Assembly: GCA_023249375.1 (NCBI GenBank)
Contig: JAHFCT010000014.1
Location: 1 to 64,000 of the forward strand
Reading direction: 5' to 3'
Source: Gemmatimonadota bacterium
Lineage (GTDB): Bacteria > Gemmatimonadota > Gemmatimonadetes > Gemmatimonadales > Gemmatimonadaceae
DNA: 64,000 nucleotides
Numbering within the stretch: the first letter of the stretch is position 1; every line of letters begins with the position of its first letter. The translations under genes were made by a program, and so were the position numbers. A model generated the notes under the pieces. It worked only from the letters and a program-made list of their open reading frames with translations. It did not search any database and was not told the DNA's origin. Positions 16,014-23,527 of the stretch are shown here, piece by piece.

Positions 16014-17939
16014 ATGGACACTTCGCTGCCGAACCCGACGCCGGGCTTCGACGACCACTTCTTCCGGACCCTGGTCGAGTCGTCGCAAGACTTCATCGTG
16101 GTCATCGACCACGAAGGGCGCATCACGTACGTCTCGCCGTCGCTGCAGCGCGGGCTGGGCTTTACGGCGCCGCAGCAGATCGGCCACTCCGCGTTCGAGT
16201 TTGTCCATCCCGAGGATCACGAGACCGCCCGGCGCGCGCTGACCGACCAGCTCGCCGGCACGCAGGCCGTGTGGTACATCGACGTGCGGCTGCTCACCGC
16301 TGGCGGCGACTGGATTCCCGTCGAGGTGCAGGGCTGGCTGGACCACTCCACCACGCCGCCGCGGGTCATCATCCATGCGCGCGACATGCGCTGGCGGCAG
16401 CGCATGGAGAAACTGCTCGGCGAGCAGGACGCCTGGATGCGCGCGTTGGTGGCCGCGTCGCCGCTGGCGATCATCACCGTGGACACGGGGCTCGTGGTGC
16501 GCAGCTGGAATGCGGCCGCCGAGCGCATCTTCGACTGGAAGGCCGAGGAAGTGCTGGGGCTCCAGATCCCGATTCTCCCCGAGGGGTTTCCCGAGGAGCG
16601 GGAGCTGTTGTGGAACGCCATCAACGGCGGCAAACGTTTCGACGCGTACCCCACGCGCCGGGCGCGTCGTGACGGACGGCTGATCGACGTGAACGTCTCG
16701 GTGGCGCCGATTCATGACGCCGCGGGGCACATCACGGGCGCCATCAAGCTGGTGGCGGACACCAGCCTGCAGCGCGCGCTCGACCGGCAGTTCCAGCAGT
16801 CGCAAACCATCGACACCGCGTGGCGGCTGGCTGGCGGCATCGCGCATGACTTCAACAACCTGCTGGCGACCATCCTGACGTCCGCCGAGTTTCTGCTGGA
16901 CGAGGCGAAGGAGGGGACACAGACGCGCGCCGATGTCGACGCGATCATCGGTGCGACTTCGAAGGCGCGCGATCTCACGCACCAGCTGCTCGGGCTGGGG
17001 CGGCGCCCGCAGCGCCGCGTGCGACGCGTGGAGGTGGGCGCGGCGCTGCAGGGGCATATTCCCGAGATCCGCGACCGCGTCAGCGGGGACGTCTTCGTGG
17101 AGAGCGCCATCAGCGGCGAGGATTCGTTTGTCAGCATCGATCCCGAGCAGCTGCGCCAGCTCGTGGATCATCTCGTGCAGAATGCGTGCGATGCCATGCC
17201 GCGCGGAGGGACGCTGACCATCGAGTCCACGCCGGTGGTGCTCGATCGCGACACCGCGGTGGGCGACGCACGCATTCGGCCGGGCGAATATGTGCTGCTG
17301 GCCATTTCGGATACGGGCGACGGGATGACGGCGGAGACGTCGATGCGCGCGTTCGAACCGTTCTTCACGACGCACGAGGATGGCCACCATCAGGGGCTCG
17401 GGCTCGCCACCGCGTACGCGATGACGCGCCAGGCGGGCGGCGGTATCGCGATTGCCAGCGTCGCCGGCGTGGGGACGACGGTTCGCGTGTATCTGCCGCG
17501 CCTCAACACCGGAGCGGGGCGCAAGACGCCGGGCGAGATGCAGGCCATCACCGGTGATCTGCCCGAGGGTCAGCCGACGATCCTGCTCGTGGAGGATGAC
17601 GGCACCTTGCGCGCGACGATCCGGCGTGCACTGCTGCAGGCGGGCTTTGATGTGCTTGATGCGGCCGGCGGCGCCGAGGCGCTGGTCGTGAATGAAACGC
17701 ATCACGCTCCGATTCACCTGCTCGTCACGGACGTCGTGATGCCCGACGTGTCGGGCCGCGAACTCGCGAGTCGCCTGCGTGCGCTGCGTGCCGGCCTCAA
17801 GGTGCTCTACATGTCGGGGCACAGCGCCGACACGTTCCGCAGCGGCGGCGGGCTGGGCGCCGCCGAGGCGTATCTGCAGAAACCGTTCACGTCGAGCGCG
17901 CTGGTGGGCGCGGTGCGGGGACTGCTCGAGTTCCTGTAG
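16014..17939 (+). CDS. PAS-PAS hybrid histidine kinase with receiver domain
   Basis: Predicted soluble sensor kinase of 641 residues. Two PAS domains come first (about residues 10-125, DFIVVIDHEGRITYVSPS; and 140-260, AIITVDTGLVVRSWNAAAERIF). The phosphoacceptor box GGIAHDFNNLLATI places His278, followed by a HATPase domain with NACDAMPRGG, SDTGDGM and GLGLATAYA. A C-terminal receiver domain (from about residue 520, ILLVEDDG) carries the phosphoacceptor D573 in LLVTDVVMPD and the lysine in LQKPF. There is no membrane segment. No response-regulator gene lies nearby, so the output partner is unknown. The frame extends upstream over psuG, but ATG 16014 starts right before the PAS domain. Confidence 0.93.
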   Translation: MDTSLPNPTPGFDDHFFRTLVESSQDFIVVIDHEGRITYVSPSLQRGLGFTAPQQIGHSAFEFVHPEDHETARRALTDQLAGTQAVWYIDVRLLTAGGDWIPVEVQGWLDHSTTPPRVIIHARDMRWRQRMEKLLGEQDAWMRALVAASPLAIITVDTGLVVRSWNAAAERIFDWKAEEVLGLQIPILPEGFPEERELLWNAINGGKRFDAYPTRRARRDGRLIDVNVSVAPIHDAAGHITGAIKLVADTSLQRALDRQFQQSQTIDTAWRLAGGIAHDFNNLLATILTSAEFLLDEAKEGTQTRADVDAIIGATSKARDLTHQLLGLGRRPQRRVRRVEVGAALQGHIPEIRDRVSGDVFVESAISGEDSFVSIDPEQLRQLVDHLVQNACDAMPRGGTLTIESTPVVLDRDTAVGDARIRPGEYVLLAISDTGDGMTAETSMRAFEPFFTTHEDGHHQGLGLATAYAMTRQAGGGIAIASVAGVGTTVRVYLPRLNTGAGRKTPGEMQAITGDLPEGQPTILLVEDDGTLRATIRRALLQAGFDVLDAAGGAEALVVNETHHAPIHLLVTDVVMPDVSGRELASRLRALRAGLKVLYMSGHSADTFRSGGGLGAAEAYLQKPFTSSALVGAVRGLLEFL

Positions 17940-17948
17940 CGCATCGCG

Positions 17949-17966
17949 GCGCGGCGGCCGCCGCGC
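17949..17966. terminator. GC-rich perfect palindrome between convergent genes
   Basis: GCGCGGCGG meets CCGCCGCGC with no spacer, between the 3' ends of the hybrid kinase and the beta-lactamase-like gene. There is no T-tract, so a termination role is only suggested by position. Confidence 0.35.
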
Positions 17967-17981
17967 GTGGTCAGCGGCGAG

Positions 17982-18971
17982 CTATCGGCTCGTCCACGCC
18001 TTCACCACCGCTTCGCCGATCCGCCCGATCACCGCGTTGCCTTCGCTGTCGGTCCAATAGCGCCGGTCGGCGTTCTCCTTGGTGAGCACGCAGGTGACCA
18101 CGCGCGCCGGCAGGTAGAAGATGCCGCAGTCCGTGCGCGATTGGTCCACGTCGCCCGTCTTGTGGGAGAGGCGCACGTTGTAGTTGAACCGCGCCAGCTT
18201 GGTGTCGTCCGCATTGTGGCGCAGGATCCACAGCATCGTGGAGTCGGCGACCGGATTCACCGCCTTGCCCTGCGCCATCAGCGTGAACAGTTGCGCCATT
18301 TCATTGGGCGTCGTCACGCCGAGGCCGTACTTGGCGGAACTATCCGGGGCGACGGACCCGAGTCGTGTCATCGAGCCCGAGTGCACCTTGGTGTGCGGCA
18401 GGCCCAGCGCTTCCATCTTGGTCCAGACGCGGCGGATCTTGATGCGATCGAGCACGAGATTCGTGGCGGTGTTGTCGCTGAGCGTGCTCATGAGCCACGC
18501 GATGTCCCACAGTGGCATCGTCAGCGGCGTGCGCAGGAACTGCAGCGCGCCGGACCCGCCCACCTTGTCGAGCTCGGTGAGCACCACCGGATCATCGAGC
18601 GTGAGCTGCTTCTTGTCGGCCAGGTCGAACAGGGTGACGAGAATCGGCACCTTGATGAGCGAGGCGGTGGAGAACGTCTCGTCGCCGCGTCGCTCAAGGT
18701 GTTCGTTTGTCTCGAGGTTGGTGATGCTGTACCCGACGATCCCGTGATGCGCGTCGGCGATGGAATCGAGCCGATGGCGCAGGGCGGCGGTGTCGGCGCG
18801 CGTGTCGAGAGGTACGGCGGGCGTCGGCGCGCGCGTCGCGCCGCGGGCGGGCGCCGCGGCTGCGGTGGGAACTGGCGTTGTAGTCGCCGGCGCTGGCGTG
18901 GTTTGCGCGCGAACGCCGGCACAGGCTGCGCTCAGCGACGCAAGGACCACGACGACCGGGCCGGCGCGCAT
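17982..18971 (-). CDS. Class A beta-lactamase-like serine hydrolase
   Basis: Exported 329-residue protein of the serine beta-lactamase/penicillin-binding fold. After an N-terminal signal and a Pro/Ala/Thr-rich linker (residues 1-55), the three class A motifs appear: S104-LI-K107 in FSTASLIKVPIL, S165-D166-N167, and K271-T272-G273. The omega-loop ExxxN motif with the deacylating Glu166 of true class A enzymes is not visible between SDN and KTG, so it may be a related serine hydrolase or a slow enzyme and not a resistance gene. The N-terminus may be a signal peptidase I site (AGVRA-Q) or, less likely, a lipobox at C17. It is the last gene of a minus-strand run. Confidence 0.85.
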   Translation of the reverse strand: MRAGPVVVVLASLSAACAGVRAQTTPAPATTTPVPTAAAAPARGATRAPTPAVPLDTRADTAALRHRLDSIADAHHGIVGYSITNLETNEHLERRGDETFSTASLIKVPILVTLFDLADKKQLTLDDPVVLTELDKVGGSGALQFLRTPLTMPLWDIAWLMSTLSDNTATNLVLDRIKIRRVWTKMEALGLPHTKVHSGSMTRLGSVAPDSSAKYGLGVTTPNEMAQLFTLMAQGKAVNPVADSTMLWILRHNADDTKLARFNYNVRLSHKTGDVDQSRTDCGIFYLPARVVTCVLTKENADRRYWTDSEGNAVIGRIGEAVVKAWTSR

Positions 18972-18978
18972 GGCGGCC

Positions 18979-19206
18979 CTAGGCGTCGTTGAATTCGTCG
19001 GCCTTCATGGCGCCGACGAGGTTCCGCTCGCGCTCCTCGGGATCGATGATGGCCAGCAGCTTGATGGTCTCGCCGGCCCAGCAATCGAAGGTTTTTCCCG
19101 TGCCTTTCATGATCCGAATCTCATGCCCGTCCTCGAACTTGAGCACGAGCTTGGGATACTCGGAGTTCACGTACTGCTTGCGGAGTTTCTTGGGGGGAGT
19201 TGGCAT
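18979..19206 (-). CDS. Small hypothetical protein, 75 aa
   Basis: No family recognised. The protein is basic at the N-terminus (MPTPPKKLRKQYVNSEYP), then strand-rich (KLVLKFEDGHEIRIMKG) and ends acidic. It lies 50 nt downstream of the kynureninase-like gene and 7 nt upstream of the beta-lactamase-like gene on the same strand, so it is likely translated from the same message. The tight spacing and normal codon use support a real gene. Confidence 0.65.
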   Translation of the reverse strand: MPTPPKKLRKQYVNSEYPKLVLKFEDGHEIRIMKGTGKTFDCWAGETIKLLAIIDPEERERNLVGAMKADEFNDA

Positions 19207-19256
19207 GCGGCGAAGCTACGAATGCCGAGTGGCGCGCGCAACCGCGGCGGTGTCCG

Positions 19257-20444
19257 CTACGTCACCGTCGACGTCACGCCCTCGAACGCGCGCCACGCCC
19301 CGGTGCGCAGAATGTCATCGATCTCTCCAACCACGCGCTCCACCTCGACGTCGCTCGTGTAGAAGTGCGGCGCCACGCGAATGCCGGCGCCCGGGCGGAA
19401 GTCGATCACCACGTCGCGCGCGAGCAGCGCCCGCGCCACCTCGGCGGCGTGCGGCACGTCGAATGCCACCGTGCCGCCGCGCGCGTCAGCGTCGCGCGGC
19501 GCGGACACGACGTAGCCGCGCGCATCGGCCAGCGCGATGAGCCGAGCCGTCTGACGCTTCGACTTGGCGCGCACGGCATCGATGCCGGCACGGCGCAGCA
19601 GGCGCGGCCCCTCGATGTTGGCGTAGAGCGCCGGCACCGACGGCGTGCCGCCCAGCCAGCGCCACGCGCCAGACGCGTAGTCCATGCGATCGGCAAACGA
19701 GAAGGGATGTGCGTGCGCCTGCCAGCCGGTAATCGCCGGCGTCATCGCGGTGGTCGCCTGCGGATCGGACCACAGAAATGCGCCGCCCGGCCCTCCGCAC
19801 AGCCACTTGAGCACGCCGCCGCTGTAGAAATCGCAGCCGATGGCGCGCACATCCACCGGCATGACGCCCGCCGCATGGTAGCCATCGAGCGAGACGAGCG
19901 CGCCGACGCCGTGCGCATGGACGCACACGCGCCGCACGTCGACAATCGACGCCGAACGAAAGAGCACGTGCGAGATGGCCACCAGCCGCGTGCGCTCGGT
20001 GATGGCGGCGCACAGACGCTCCACGTCAATGGTGATGCCATCGTCGCTCGGCACCACCGTCACGTGCGCGCCGAACCGCGGCGCGAGCTGTTCGATGGCG
20101 TAGCGCACCGAGGGAAAATCGAGCGCCGACATCACGATTTCACCGCGCGACGCGGGATAGTCGAGCGCCGACACCACCGCCGACTGCGCCAGCGTCACGG
20201 TGGGCACCATCGCCACTTCGCCAGCGCCCGCGCCAATGAGGGGTGCGACTTCGTTGCCCACCGTCAGCGGCATCTCCCACCATCCCTCGGCCCAGGCGCG
20301 CACGCCGCGTTCGCTCCACTGGTCCACGTACTCGGCCAGCCGATCGGCGACGGCGCGCGGCATCGCACCGAGGGAGTTGCTCACGAGGTAGCAACAGCGC
20401 TCGAGTATCGGGAACTCGGCGCGGAACGCGAGCAGCGGATCCAC
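19257..20444 (-). CDS. Kynureninase-like PLP enzyme (aminotransferase class V fold)
   Basis: PLP-dependent enzyme of 395 residues. The N-terminal YLVSNSLGAMP matches the kynureninase-type GNSLG block; the PLP aspartate is D187 (SLDGYHAAG) and the Schiff-base lysine is K213 (YSGGVLKWLCGGPGG). The C-terminal domain ends with GIRVAPHFYTSDVEVE, also family-like. Kynureninase cleaves kynurenine to anthranilate and alanine, but the substrate here is not proven; cysteine desulfurase-like or other class V activities remain possible. Its gene begins 4 nt after an APC amino-acid permease gene, so the permease may import its substrate. Confidence 0.82.
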   Translation of the reverse strand: MDPLLAFRAEFPILERCCYLVSNSLGAMPRAVADRLAEYVDQWSERGVRAWAEGWWEMPLTVGNEVAPLIGAGAGEVAMVPTVTLAQSAVVSALDYPASRGEIVMSALDFPSVRYAIEQLAPRFGAHVTVVPSDDGITIDVERLCAAITERTRLVAISHVLFRSASIVDVRRVCVHAHGVGALVSLDGYHAAGVMPVDVRAIGCDFYSGGVLKWLCGGPGGAFLWSDPQATTAMTPAITGWQAHAHPFSFADRMDYASGAWRWLGGTPSVPALYANIEGPRLLRRAGIDAVRAKSKRQTARLIALADARGYVVSAPRDADARGGTVAFDVPHAAEVARALLARDVVIDFRPGAGIRVAPHFYTSDVEVERVVGEIDDILRTGAWRAFEGVTSTVT

Positions 20445-20448
20445 GCGC

Positions 20449-21765
20449 CTACTTGCGACGGAAGAAGAAGAGCACGGTGGCGACCACCAGCACGTAAGCC
20501 ACCGATCGCCACTCGGCGGCGGTGATGCTCGTCAGCAGCCAGATGATGACTGCGCACGTCAGCACGTGAACCGTCGGGCCAAGCGGCAGGTTGAACGGCG
20601 TGGTCCCCGCGTTCTGCACGCCGCGCCGGCGCAACTCCCACGCCGCCACCGCGCAGACGAAGTAGAGCAGGAGCGCCGAGAGATTGGCGAGGACGGCGAG
20701 CGCTTCGAACTCATTCACCACGGCCAGCGCGCAGACGACGGCCGATTGCAGAATGATCGCGAGCCACGGCGTATGGAACGCCGGGTGGATGGCGGCCATC
20801 TGCTTGGGAAGGAAGCCGTCGCGGGCAAAGGCGAAGAGCGCGCGCGGCACGGCGAGCGTCATCCCCGACATGTAGCCGAAGGTCGAGATGGCCGCGCCGA
20901 TGAGCAGGAGCAGGCGTCCCGGCGAACCCATCAGCCGTTCGGCGACGGCGGCCAGCGGTGCGGCCTTGGCGGCGGCGAGCGCATCGGCGCCGAGGACGCC
21001 CTGGGCGACGAGTTGAATGGAGATGTAGAGGACCGTGACGCCAATCATCGCGATGGCGAGCGCGCGCGGCACCGTGCGCGACGGGTTCTGCATTTCGCCG
21101 GAGGGGACGAGCGCGCTCTCGACGCCGGTGAAGGCGAAGATGAGCACGATGGCCGTGCGCGCAAACGAACTCGCCGCCGGCATGCTCGCGACGACGAGGT
21201 TGGCCGGCGCGATGGCGACGGCGCCGACGGCGACGAGCGTGAGCAGCGGCAGCAGCTTGGCGACACTCACCACGGCGATGAGCCGCGTACCCTGCTTGAC
21301 ACCGCGCACGTTGACGCCGGCGAGGAAGGCAAAGGTCGCGGCGAGCACGAGGGCGCGCGGGAAGGGCGTGCCGAGTGCGGGAATGAGCGTTCCGATGAAA
21401 CCAGCGTACGCGCTCGACACCGATGCCATGGCGGTCGTGCCAAGCAGCCAGAGGAGGACGCCGCTCATGAAGCCCGCGTACGGGCCGAAGACCAGTTCGA
21501 CGTAGGCGTACGGGCCGCCGGTCATCGACACCCGGCTGCCAGCCTCGGCGAAGCAGAGCACGATGAGTCCCATGGCGAGCGCGCAGATGACGTAGACCAA
21601 CGGCGCGGAAGGGCCGATGAGCCCCGTGACAGAGCCCGGAAGCCGGAAGATCCCGCCGCCCACCGTGGTATTGAACACGGCGGCGGCGAGACCCCAGACG
21701 CCGATGGCGCGCGTCAGGCCGCGTTCGGCGTCGAGGTTTGGCGAAGCGTGGGAGGCAGCGCTCAT
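20449..21765 (-). CDS. APC-family amino-acid permease
   Basis: Inner-membrane transporter of 438 residues with about twelve hydrophobic segments. The first segment carries the APC block AVFNTTVGGGIFRLPG, and EAGSRVSMTGGPYAYVELVFG and IFAFTGVESALVPSGEMQNPSRTVPRA are further family blocks. Most members are proton-coupled amino-acid importers; the specificity is unknown. The frame extends well upstream, but ATG 21765 starts directly before the family N-terminus. The kynureninase-like gene follows by 4 nt in the same operon. Confidence 0.92.
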   Translation of the reverse strand: MSAASHASPNLDAERGLTRAIGVWGLAAAVFNTTVGGGIFRLPGSVTGLIGPSAPLVYVICALAMGLIVLCFAEAGSRVSMTGGPYAYVELVFGPYAGFMSGVLLWLLGTTAMASVSSAYAGFIGTLIPALGTPFPRALVLAATFAFLAGVNVRGVKQGTRLIAVVSVAKLLPLLTLVAVGAVAIAPANLVVASMPAASSFARTAIVLIFAFTGVESALVPSGEMQNPSRTVPRALAIAMIGVTVLYISIQLVAQGVLGADALAAAKAAPLAAVAERLMGSPGRLLLLIGAAISTFGYMSGMTLAVPRALFAFARDGFLPKQMAAIHPAFHTPWLAIILQSAVVCALAVVNEFEALAVLANLSALLLYFVCAVAAWELRRRGVQNAGTTPFNLPLGPTVHVLTCAVIIWLLTSITAAEWRSVAYVLVVATVLFFFRRK

Positions 21766-21864
21766 CGGCGTCTCGGTGGGGTGACGGAAGGAACGGACTT
21801 GGTGTATCGTCGGTAAAGGTACCGACCGGCAGATATCATAGCATCCCGCACCGAGGAGTCCATC

Positions 21865-22191
21865 GTGAGCATTCTCCGCCTCGTCCTCGTCGCCGCCGTG
21901 AGCGCGGCGTCGCTCTCGTCTCCGGCGTCTGCCCAGAGTGCCGCCAGCACCCGCGTGTCCGGCGCTCCGGTGGCAGCGCAAGCCACGGTCGGCGTACGCA
22001 AGGCGCTGTACAAGCCGGCGCCGGCCGGTCAACCCGCGCCCCGCGCCGACACGCGGCAGAACCGCGCGCTGATGCTCGTCGGCGGCGCCGCCCTGCTCAC
22101 GGGCGCCGTGGTCGGCGGCAGCGCCGGCGGACTGATCAGCGTGGGCGGCGCGGTCGTCTTTCTGTGGGGACTCTACCAGTACCTGCAGTAG
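21865..22191 (+). CDS. Small exported membrane-associated protein, 108 aa
   Basis: Unrecognised protein with a signal peptide (LVLVAAVSAASLSSPASAQ) and two Gly/Ala-rich hydrophobic stretches at the C-terminus (ALMLVGGAALLTGAVVGGSAGG and LISVGGAVVFLWGLYQYL). This looks like a glycine-zipper type hairpin. Start GTG 21865 is preceded by GAGGAG; TATCAT at 21834-21839 is a possible -10 box. The gene is divergent from the APC permease and lies 37 nt before the patatin-ferredoxin gene, with which it may be co-transcribed. Confidence 0.7.
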   Translation: MSILRLVLVAAVSAASLSSPASAQSAASTRVSGAPVAAQATVGVRKALYKPAPAGQPAPRADTRQNRALMLVGGAALLTGAVVGGSAGGLISVGGAVVFLWGLYQYLQ

Positions 22192-22228
22192 TGCCGCGCG
22201 CGGGGACACGAACGGCGGGCACGACGCG

Positions 22229-23341
22229 ATGATCGGCGAGCGCCGCAGCGGCATCCCGCCGCGCGTTGCTCTCGTCCTCGGCGGCGGCGGGCTGAAAGGG
22301 TTCGCGCACATCGGTGTGTTGCGCGCGCTCGAGGAGCGCGGCATTCGTCCCGCGGTAATCGCCGGCACGAGCATCGGCGCGCTCATTGGCGCCGCGTATG
22401 TGCGCGGCCTCAGCATCGAGCAGATGGAGTTGCGCGCCCTCTCGCTGCGCAAACCCGACCTGTTCCGCGTCGATCACATGGGGATGATGATGCGGCGCAT
22501 GCTGGCGCGAGCGCTCTACCTCGAGCAGCCACTGCAGGACATCGTCGACAGCCTGGCGCCGGAGGGGACCTTTCGCGATCTGCCCATCCGGCTCTTGGTG
22601 AACACGGTGGATCTCGAGCGCGGCAACCAGGTGACGTGGGGGCTGCCCGGACTGCAGGACGTGCGCGTGACCGACGCCGTCTACGCGTCGTGCGCGCTGC
22701 CGGGCTTTTTCCCGCCACGCACAATCGCGGGCCGCACGTGCGTGGATGGCGGCGTGATGGAGAACACGCCGGCGATGGTGGCATCGCGCGACGTGGACGC
22801 GGTGATTGCGGTGGACGTCGGCAGCACCAGCCTGACGGCGGCGCGACGCATTCGCGACAAGGGCTTCGCGGCCATCTTCATGCGCTCGGCACAGGTGATG
22901 ATGCGGTCGCTGCAGCAGATGCAGCTCGCGTCGTGGAGCGGGCCGCCGCTGCTGCTCGTGCGGCCGCCCGTCTGGAAGTACAGCTGGTTCAGCTTCGCCC
23001 ACACGCGCACGATGATCGACGCCGGCTACACGGCGGCGTGCGAGGTGCTCGACAACGTGGGCGACACCCTGTACGCAACGGGCGGCGTGTACCCGCGGCG
23101 GCATGTGGTGGTGGCGGTGGACCGCGCGCGCTGCACCGGCTGCGGGGTGTGCGCCACGCTCGCCCCCGATGTGATGCGCATGGACGGCGGCAAAGCGACG
23201 CCGATGGACGGTCCGCTCGAGTGGTCGCGGGCCGACGGCGCGTTTGTCACGGAATGCCCGGTGCAAGCCATCACCGTCGAGACGATTGAAGCGGACGGGC
23301 AAAAGCATCGCACGATGGAGTACCGCGTCGTCGGTGACTGA
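22229..23341 (+). CDS. Patatin-like phospholipase fused to a [4Fe-4S] ferredoxin domain
   Basis: A 370-residue two-domain protein. Residues 1 to about 280 are a patatin-like lipid hydrolase with the oxyanion loop GGGGLKG, nucleophile motif GTSIG and the catalytic-dyad aspartate in VDGG. Residues from about 295 form a single-cluster ferredoxin: C302, C305, C308 in RCTGCGVCATLAPDVM and C343 in ECPVQAI, the normal four-cysteine pattern. The fusion is continuous with no frameshift or internal stop. The lipase is predicted to be cytoplasmic, with no signal peptide. How an electron carrier relates to lipid hydrolysis is not known. It precedes the aconitase gene by 186 nt. Confidence 0.9.
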   Translation: MIGERRSGIPPRVALVLGGGGLKGFAHIGVLRALEERGIRPAVIAGTSIGALIGAAYVRGLSIEQMELRALSLRKPDLFRVDHMGMMMRRMLARALYLEQPLQDIVDSLAPEGTFRDLPIRLLVNTVDLERGNQVTWGLPGLQDVRVTDAVYASCALPGFFPPRTIAGRTCVDGGVMENTPAMVASRDVDAVIAVDVGSTSLTAARRIRDKGFAAIFMRSAQVMMRSLQQMQLASWSGPPLLLVRPPVWKYSWFSFAHTRTMIDAGYTAACEVLDNVGDTLYATGGVYPRRHVVVAVDRARCTGCGVCATLAPDVMRMDGGKATPMDGPLEWSRADGAFVTECPVQAITVETIEADGQKHRTMEYRVVGD

Positions 23342-23424
23342 GTTGCGCGGCGCCTGAGGTGCGGGCCGCGCGTCGGCCAGCCGGATGACGCGGCCTTCCC
23401 CTCGCCCCTGCCGGAGCTTCTGTC

Positions 23425-23430
23425 TATACT
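23425..23430 (+). promoter_or_regulatory. Putative -10 box upstream of aconitase
   Basis: TATACT lies about 98 nt before the aconitase ATG, in the 186-nt gap after the patatin gene. No convincing -35 box is seen. It would give a leader of about 90 nt. Confidence 0.35.
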
Positions 23431-23527
23431 TCGGTTAGCCTGGGCACCGCGTCCATTCCGGTGTCCAGTGGCTCCGGCCATCACCCCGCCCCACACCTGC
23501 TTCAGCGGGCGACCAGACCAAACGGCC

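Noticed and set aside
15693-17822. Minus-strand open frame of 709 codons opposite the hybrid histidine kinase
   Set aside because: Shadow frame; all conserved PAS, H-box, HATPase and receiver motifs are on the plus strand.
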